From: Actinacidiphila epipremni
GTDB lineage: Bacteria; Actinomycetota; Actinomycetes; Streptomycetales; Streptomycetaceae
DNA: 64,000 nucleotides
Direction: 5' to 3'
Assembly: GCF_012034175.1 (NCBI RefSeq)
Contig: NZ_JAATEJ010000019.1
Coordinates: 62,001 to 126,000 of the forward strand
Shown here: piece by piece, positions 60,419 through 64,000 of the stretch
Position numbering within the stretch: position 1 is the first letter of the stretch
Layout: the number at the start of each line of letters is the position of its first letter
Notes under the pieces: model-generated
What the model was told of the DNA's origin: nothing
The model's database searches: none
The model's input: the letters and a program-made list of their open reading frames with translations, nothing else
Translations under genes and position numbers: made by a program

Positions 60419-61269
60419 CGGGACCCGCCGCCGGGGAAGCGCCGGGCGGCCAGCGCGTGCAGCGCGACCCGCGGGTCGCCGCCGCTCATCCGCCGCACGT
60501 ACACCATGCCCGCTTCCAGGCCGAGGCTGTCGGGTACGTCGGGCGCGCGCACCAGCCAGCGCCCGACGCCCGCGGCCTGCAACCAGTCGCGCCGCCGCAC
60601 CGCCCGGACGAAACCCCTGGCCAGATCCTCCGTCCGGGCGGCGAGCCCGGCGGCCAGCGCGGGGGCGAGGCCGGGGAGCGCGAGGGCGGCGAGCTGGGAG
60701 GCCCGGTGCGAGAGTTTTGGCCAGGGGGCGTCGCGCAGCCAGGCGTCGGCTGCGGAGCCTGCGGGGCTGGCGGGGTTCGCGGGGTTCGGGGAGCCCGCGG
60801 GGCCGGCGTTTTCCGGTGAGAGTGAGTACGAAAAGCGGTCCGCGTACGGCTGTCCGTCCGCGGGGTTCGCGCCGCCGCCGGCGGGTTCCGTACCGGAGTA
60901 CCCGGACGTCCCCTCATCGGGGAGGAAGGCCCGGGTCGCCTCGGCGAGCCCCTGGTAGCTCCAGCGCGACACGTCGGAGGCGTCCGCGCCCGGCGGGTAC
61001 GCGGCGAGCGCCCGGCGGACGAGCTGCCCGTCCGGGCCGCCGGCGCTCTGCCCGTCCGGGCCGCCACCCGCGGCGCGGCCCAGTGCGTAGGGCGCGAGGA
61101 CGTCCGCGCCCAGTACCCGGATCGCGGCGAGCGCGACCCGGTCGTCCTGTGCGAGAAGGGCCGACAGCGCGTAGGAGCCGCCCCCGCCGTCAAGGGCGAG
61201 GGCGACTCCGTTGGCGACATCGGCCACCGCAGCGCTCAGGGGTGAGTTCTCCTGCGCCTGCTCGACCAA
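60415..61269 (-). CDS. Unknown Ala/Gly-rich protein in peptide operon
   Basis: A 284-residue soluble protein I do not recognise. The first 65 residues are Ala-rich helices (AALAAIRVLGADVLAPYALG), the middle is Gly/Pro/Ser-rich and probably disordered (about residues 115-175), and the end is a basic helical region (LARGFVRAVRRRDWLQAAGVGRWL, EAGMVYVRRM). TTG at 61269 is proposed because GGGGAG precedes it by 5 bases and the frame is 17 bp downstream of the 61-residue peptide gene. It is coupled to the next gene by GTGA. Confidence 0.65.
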   Translation of the reverse strand: MVEQAQENSPLSAAVADVANGVALALDGGGGSYALSALLAQDDRVALAAIRVLGADVLAPYALGRAAGGGPDGQSAGGPDGQLVRRALAAYPPGADASDVSRWSYQGLAEATRAFLPDEGTSGYSGTEPAGGGANPADGQPYADRFSYSLSPENAGPAGSPNPANPASPAGSAADAWLRDAPWPKLSHRASQLAALALPGLAPALAAGLAARTEDLARGFVRAVRRRDWLQAAGVGRWLVRAPDVPDSLGLEAGMVYVRRMSGGDPRVALHALAARRFPGGGSR

Positions 61270-61286
61270 TGCTCTCCCCTAAGCCG

Positions 61287-61472
61287 TCAGCGGGCGTCCG
61301 TCTTCGTCGGACGGGGCGTCGGGGGCGAGATGAGCAGGAGCCCTGCGAGGAGCAGGCCGCCGCCGCACTCGCGGGTGTCTCGGTAGATGCCTTCAGGTTC
61401 TGCGGAATCCAGCAGTCCTTCGACCTCGACGGCGAGGGCCGTCTCGACGGGGGCTGTCAGCTCCGTAGCCAT
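61287..61472 (-). CDS. 61-residue peptide, possible RiPP precursor
   Basis: A short peptide led by a near-perfect ribosome binding site (AAGGAGA, 8 bases upstream of ATG), suggesting high translation. Residues 1-35 are acidic and helical (ETALAVEVEGLLDSAEPEG), like a leader; residues 36-61 hold DTRECGGGLLLAGLLLISPP then a basic tail, with a single Cys. It is the first gene of an operon with an unknown protein, two DUF6895-like proteins and a serine hydrolase. This layout would suit a ribosomally made, modified peptide. It could also be a small membrane peptide (the GGGLLLAGLLLIS segment is hydrophobic). Confidence 0.6.
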   Translation of the reverse strand: MATELTAPVETALAVEVEGLLDSAEPEGIYRDTRECGGGLLLAGLLLISPPTPRPTKTDAR

Positions 61473-61804
61473 GGAACCATCTCCTTCGTTTCGGGTGGAT
61501 CTTCAGAATGGCATCTCGGGCATATGCCCGCAAACCGGACGGGGTGATCGGTCGGGGCGGTGCGCTGAGCTGCGGGAACGCGGGCGGTAGTCTCTGCTCG
61601 GAGGGGGGTCGGGGCGTGGGGGTCGGGCTCTGTGCGGGGTGGCGTGCGGGTGCCGTTCGGGGGGTGGTGGTGGGGTCGGGGCCGCTTCGGGGGGTACCTC
61701 CTCGGACTGCGCACATCGACCTCGCTGCGTCTCCGGTGACCTCTTGTCGTGCGCAGTCCTGCGGGGGCACCCCCCGAACCAGCCCCTCCCGCTCGCGCCG
61801 AACC

Positions 61805-62190
61805 TCTGACCGCCGGTGGGGGGTGGGGGTGGGGGTGGGTGGGCCCGGTCCCTGCCGCTCGCCCCGTGCCTCTGGCCCCCGGTGGGGGTCCGGGTGGGTG
61901 GGGGTCCGGTCCCTGCCGCCCTTGTCGGGCCTCTGGCCGCCGGTGGGGGCTCGGGTGGGTGGGGCCAAGGTTCCTGCCGCTCTCGTCGGGCCTCTGACCG
62001 CCCGTCGGAGCTGAGGTGGGTGGGGGTCCGGTCCCTGCCGCCCTTGTCGGACCTCTGGCCGCTGGTGGGGGTGGGGGTGGGTGGGGGCCCGATCTCCTCC
62101 CCTCGCGTCGGGCCTCTGGCCGCCGGTCGGAGCTGAGGTGGGTGGGGGTCCGGTCCCTGCCGCCCTTGTCGGGCGGCTGGCCGGCGGGGG
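61805..62190. repeat. 61-bp tandem repeat array, about six units
   Basis: Units start at 61805, 61871, 61932, 61993, 62054 and 62115 with exact 61-bp spacing after the first, each beginning TCTGGCCGCCGGT-like and ending CCTTGTCGGGCC-like. The last unit trails off near 62190. The period is not divisible by 3, so reading frames rotate and it is not coding. It fills most of the 760-bp gap between the peptide gene and the DUF4097 gene; no other gene is seen. Confidence 0.85.
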
Positions 62191-62233
62191 GCGGGGGCGT
62201 GTGGGTTGGTGGGTCGCGGGCAGGATGCCCGTC

Positions 62234-63142
62234 ATGGAGGCAGCAGATGAAAGCCATGCCCCCCGGCCCGGCGACCGGTCCGGCGGCCGGTCCGCGGGCC
62301 CCGCGTCGGGCGAGGCGCCGGACGGCGCGCCCGCCCCGCCGGGGCATGCTCCCAGCGCGGGTCCGGTGGCGGATGGCGTGGAAGGTCGCGCGGTGGGTGG
62401 GGGGTTGCGGGTGGGGCTGGTGGGGGTGGCCGTTTTGGTGCTCGCGGTTGGGGTTGGGCTTGGGGTGGGCGGGGATGGTGGGGGGTGGGCGTACGGGCAT
62501 GGGGTCGGCGGCGGTTCGCGGCTTCGCGGGGGAAGCACCTTTCGTGGTGGGGATGCCGGGAGCGTCGTGCTCGACGGGGTGTCGGGGCGGGTGCGGGTCA
62601 CCGCGGAGCCGGGCGCCCGCGAGGTCAGCGGGAGCTTTCAGCGGGCTGACGGCCGGCCCGCGCTCGTGCGGGCCGGCGGTGGTCAGGGCAGGGGCGGCAC
62701 CCTCACGGTGAGCTGCGCCGACGAAGGCGGCGCCCCGCAGCCATGCGACGGCGACCTCGTGCTGGTCGTCCCCGAGCACACCGGCCTGCGGCTGCGGCAG
62801 ACCTCGGGGGAGGCGGACGTGGACGGGCTCGGCGGGGACGAGGTGAGCCTCACCGGCTCGTCACTGCGGCTCACGACGCACGCGCTGCACCCGGCGCACG
62901 CGGACGTCACCCTCACGTCGGGCAGCGCCGACCTCGGGTTCTCCGCCGCGCCGGGCGACCTCGACCTGCACGCGACCTCCGCGTCCGTGGCCGTACGGCT
63001 GCCGCAGGTCGACGGCGGCTACGCGGTCAGCACGAACGCCACGTCCGCCGACGTCCAGGTGCAGGTCCCGCGCGACGACGCCGCCTCGCACCATGTCGCC
63101 GTGACCGTCACCTCGGGCTCCCTGGCGCTGCAGAACGCCTGA
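62234..63142 (+). CDS. DUF4097-type membrane protein
   Basis: About 302 residues. A Pro/Gly-rich cytosolic N-terminus is followed by one transmembrane helix (GLRVGLVGVAVLVLAVGVGLG), then an exported beta-solenoid-like domain of the DUF4097 family (repeating VSGRVRVTAEPGAREV, QTSGEADVDGLGGDEV, TSGSADLGFSAAPGD, TSADVQVQVP). This family often reports on envelope status. The start may be 62225 or 62234. Confidence 0.75.
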   Translation: MEAADESHAPRPGDRSGGRSAGPASGEAPDGAPAPPGHAPSAGPVADGVEGRAVGGGLRVGLVGVAVLVLAVGVGLGVGGDGGGWAYGHGVGGGSRLRGGSTFRGGDAGSVVLDGVSGRVRVTAEPGAREVSGSFQRADGRPALVRAGGGQGRGGTLTVSCADEGGAPQPCDGDLVLVVPEHTGLRLRQTSGEADVDGLGGDEVSLTGSSLRLTTHALHPAHADVTLTSGSADLGFSAAPGDLDLHATSASVAVRLPQVDGGYAVSTNATSADVQVQVPRDDAASHHVAVTVTSGSLALQNA

Positions 63143-63153
63143 CGGAGCGGCGG

Positions 63154-63633
63154 TCAGCTCACCGCCTGCCGCACCAGCGCCGTGATGCGCTCCTCGTCGG
63201 CCGCCGTCAGATCCGCCGTCAGGGCGTACGCGGTGGGCCACATCGTGCCCTCGTCGATACGGGCCTGGTCGCTGAAGCCGAGCGTGGCGTACCGGGTCTT
63301 GAACTTGTGCGCGCTCTGGAAGTGGCACACGACCTTGCCGTCGCGCGCATACGCGGGCATGCCGTACCAGAGCTTCGGCGTCAGCCCGGGTGCGGCGGCG
63401 CGGACGAGCGCGTGCACGCGGGCGGCGAGGACGCGGTCGGCCTCCGGGAGCTCGGCGATCTTCGCGAGCACCTCCGCCTCGGTGTCGGCGCCCTTGCCCG
63501 CCTTGGAGCCGCGCCGCGCGGCCCCCTCCGCCTTGAGCTCCTTCGCGCGGTCCTTCATCGCGGCGCGCTCGTCCTCGGTGAAGCCGTCGTACGACGCGCC
63601 GCCGCCCGACGTGTTCTTGCTGCTGGCCTGCAT
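63154..63633 (-). CDS. YdhG-like (DUF1801) protein
   Basis: A 159-residue cytosolic protein of the YdhG/DUF1801 fold (frataxin-like). The conserved core is LTPKLWYGMPAYARDGKVVCHFQSA and FKTRYATLGF. The N-terminal 50 residues are a Lys/Glu-rich extension (KDRAKELKAEGAARRG). Suggested roles include iron chaperoning, but this is not shown. It is convergent with the DUF4097 gene. Confidence 0.85.
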   Translation of the reverse strand: MQASSKNTSGGGASYDGFTEDERAAMKDRAKELKAEGAARRGSKAGKGADTEAEVLAKIAELPEADRVLAARVHALVRAAAPGLTPKLWYGMPAYARDGKVVCHFQSAHKFKTRYATLGFSDQARIDEGTMWPTAYALTADLTAADEERITALVRQAVS

Positions 63634-63852
63634 CGCGGTGGTCCTCTCCGGCCCGGCGGCCGTCCGCCGCCCGGGGTGGGACCCATGCTAGGGAGCGCCC
63701 GCGGCGGCGGCTTCTCGAAAACCGACCGGCTGCGTCGCGGGCGCTCCCCCGGCGTGGACCCCCGCCGGCGGCCACCGCGTGCCTCCGCGCCGGGGGCCAC
63801 GGGCCGGCGGGAGGCGGGAACGCGGTGCGCCGGCGGGGGAGTCGGCAGGGCG

Positions 63853-64000
63853 TCAGTCCAGCGCGGGGGTCAGGTCGCGGTCCCCGGCGGGGGTCGCGGC
63901 CTGGGCCGGCGGGAGGCGGCGCGGCAGTACGGTCGCGGCGATGACGATCGCCCCGAGCAGCAGGGCCGCGCCGAGGGTCAGGCCCAGGGCGTAACCGGAG
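63853..64000 (-). CDS. MFS exporter, C-terminal fragment
   Basis: The frame runs off the window edge. It encodes SGYALGLTLGAALLLGAIVIAATVLPRR, then an Ala/Pro tail, and resembles the last helix of the DHA2 exporter at 2251-3810 (GYSLGFLIAGFVLVGAAIVAA). Most of the gene lies beyond 64000. The 219 bp between it and the YdhG-like gene hold no gene. Confidence 0.7.
   Translation of the reverse strand, partial: SGYALGLTLGAALLLGAIVIAATVLPRRLPPAQAATPAGDRDLTPALD

Overview
The window looks like chromosomal DNA from a Streptomyces or a close relative in the Streptomycetaceae. GC content is very high and third codon positions are almost all G or C. TTA codons are rare, GTG starts are common, and 4-bp stop/start overlaps are frequent. 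It carries typical actinobacterial families: a SARP activator, XRE regulators with DUF5753, DUF6879 proteins, SigE-family sigma, TerD, an MmyB-type regulator, and long Ala/Pro/Gly-rich tracts. I see no rRNA, no complete tRNA, no CRISPR array, no integrase and no complete IS.

Layout. 1-5308: an NmrA-like SDR fragment, a TetR regulator, a hemerythrin-like protein, a DHA2-type MFS exporter and a TTA-containing SARP. 5497-12103: an accessory block bounded by a 22-bp direct repeat. It holds a Nudix hydrolase; an overlapping operon of MoaA-like radical SAM enzyme, thymidylate-kinase-like protein, an unknown protein and an alkaline-phosphatase-superfamily hydrolase; an XRE/DUF5753 regulator; a DUF6879 pair; and an XRE-TPR regulator. 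Just outside it is a second DUF6879 gene whose upstream partner is truncated. 13-14.7 kb: a replication-initiator-like HTH protein and decayed coding sequence.

14738-23268 is the most distinctive region: seven tightly overlapping genes plus a nearby TyrRS paralogue. In transcription order they are a small ORF, a zinc alcohol dehydrogenase, a TrpD-like phosphoribosyltransferase, a radical SAM enzyme with a CX14CX2C cluster motif, a Trp/Tyr-type class I aminoacyl-tRNA synthetase paralogue, a methyltransferase, and two glycosyltransferases. At least three of these genes carry a TTA codon. This looks like an unassigned specialised-metabolite pathway. It is followed by P-loop kinases (one fused to an XRE domain), a beta-hydroxyacid-dehydrogenase-like enzyme and a HAD hydrolase, then the housekeeping prolyl-tRNA synthetase.

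28.6-43 kb is mostly envelope and stress functions. It includes a secreted VWD/discoidin protein, a GH25 lysozyme, a GH3 hydrolase, PAP2, TerD, an XRE-coiled-coil-receiver fusion, an FeS-type photolyase, a Rieske oxygenase and a CPA2 antiporter. A 14 x 16-bp palindromic tandem array lies between the divergent VWD and lysozyme genes. 43.7-57 kb holds a lipoprotein, an MmyB-type regulator divergent from an SDR, an esterase-like phytase-domain protein, a membrane-tethered PstS-like protein, and a SigE-family sigma flanked by two related exported proteins. It also has a decayed vapBC locus with its operator, an SBF-type transporter, an isocitrate-lyase/PEP-mutase-family enzyme and a glutathionylspermidine-synthase-like protein.

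57076-61472 is a compact five-gene operon. It starts with a 61-residue peptide behind a strong ribosome binding site, then an unknown 284-residue protein, two paralogous DUF6895-like proteins and a serine beta-lactamase-like hydrolase. It could be a peptide natural product system. A 61-bp tandem repeat array lies upstream. The window ends with a DUF4097 protein, a YdhG-like protein and the C-terminus of another MFS exporter.
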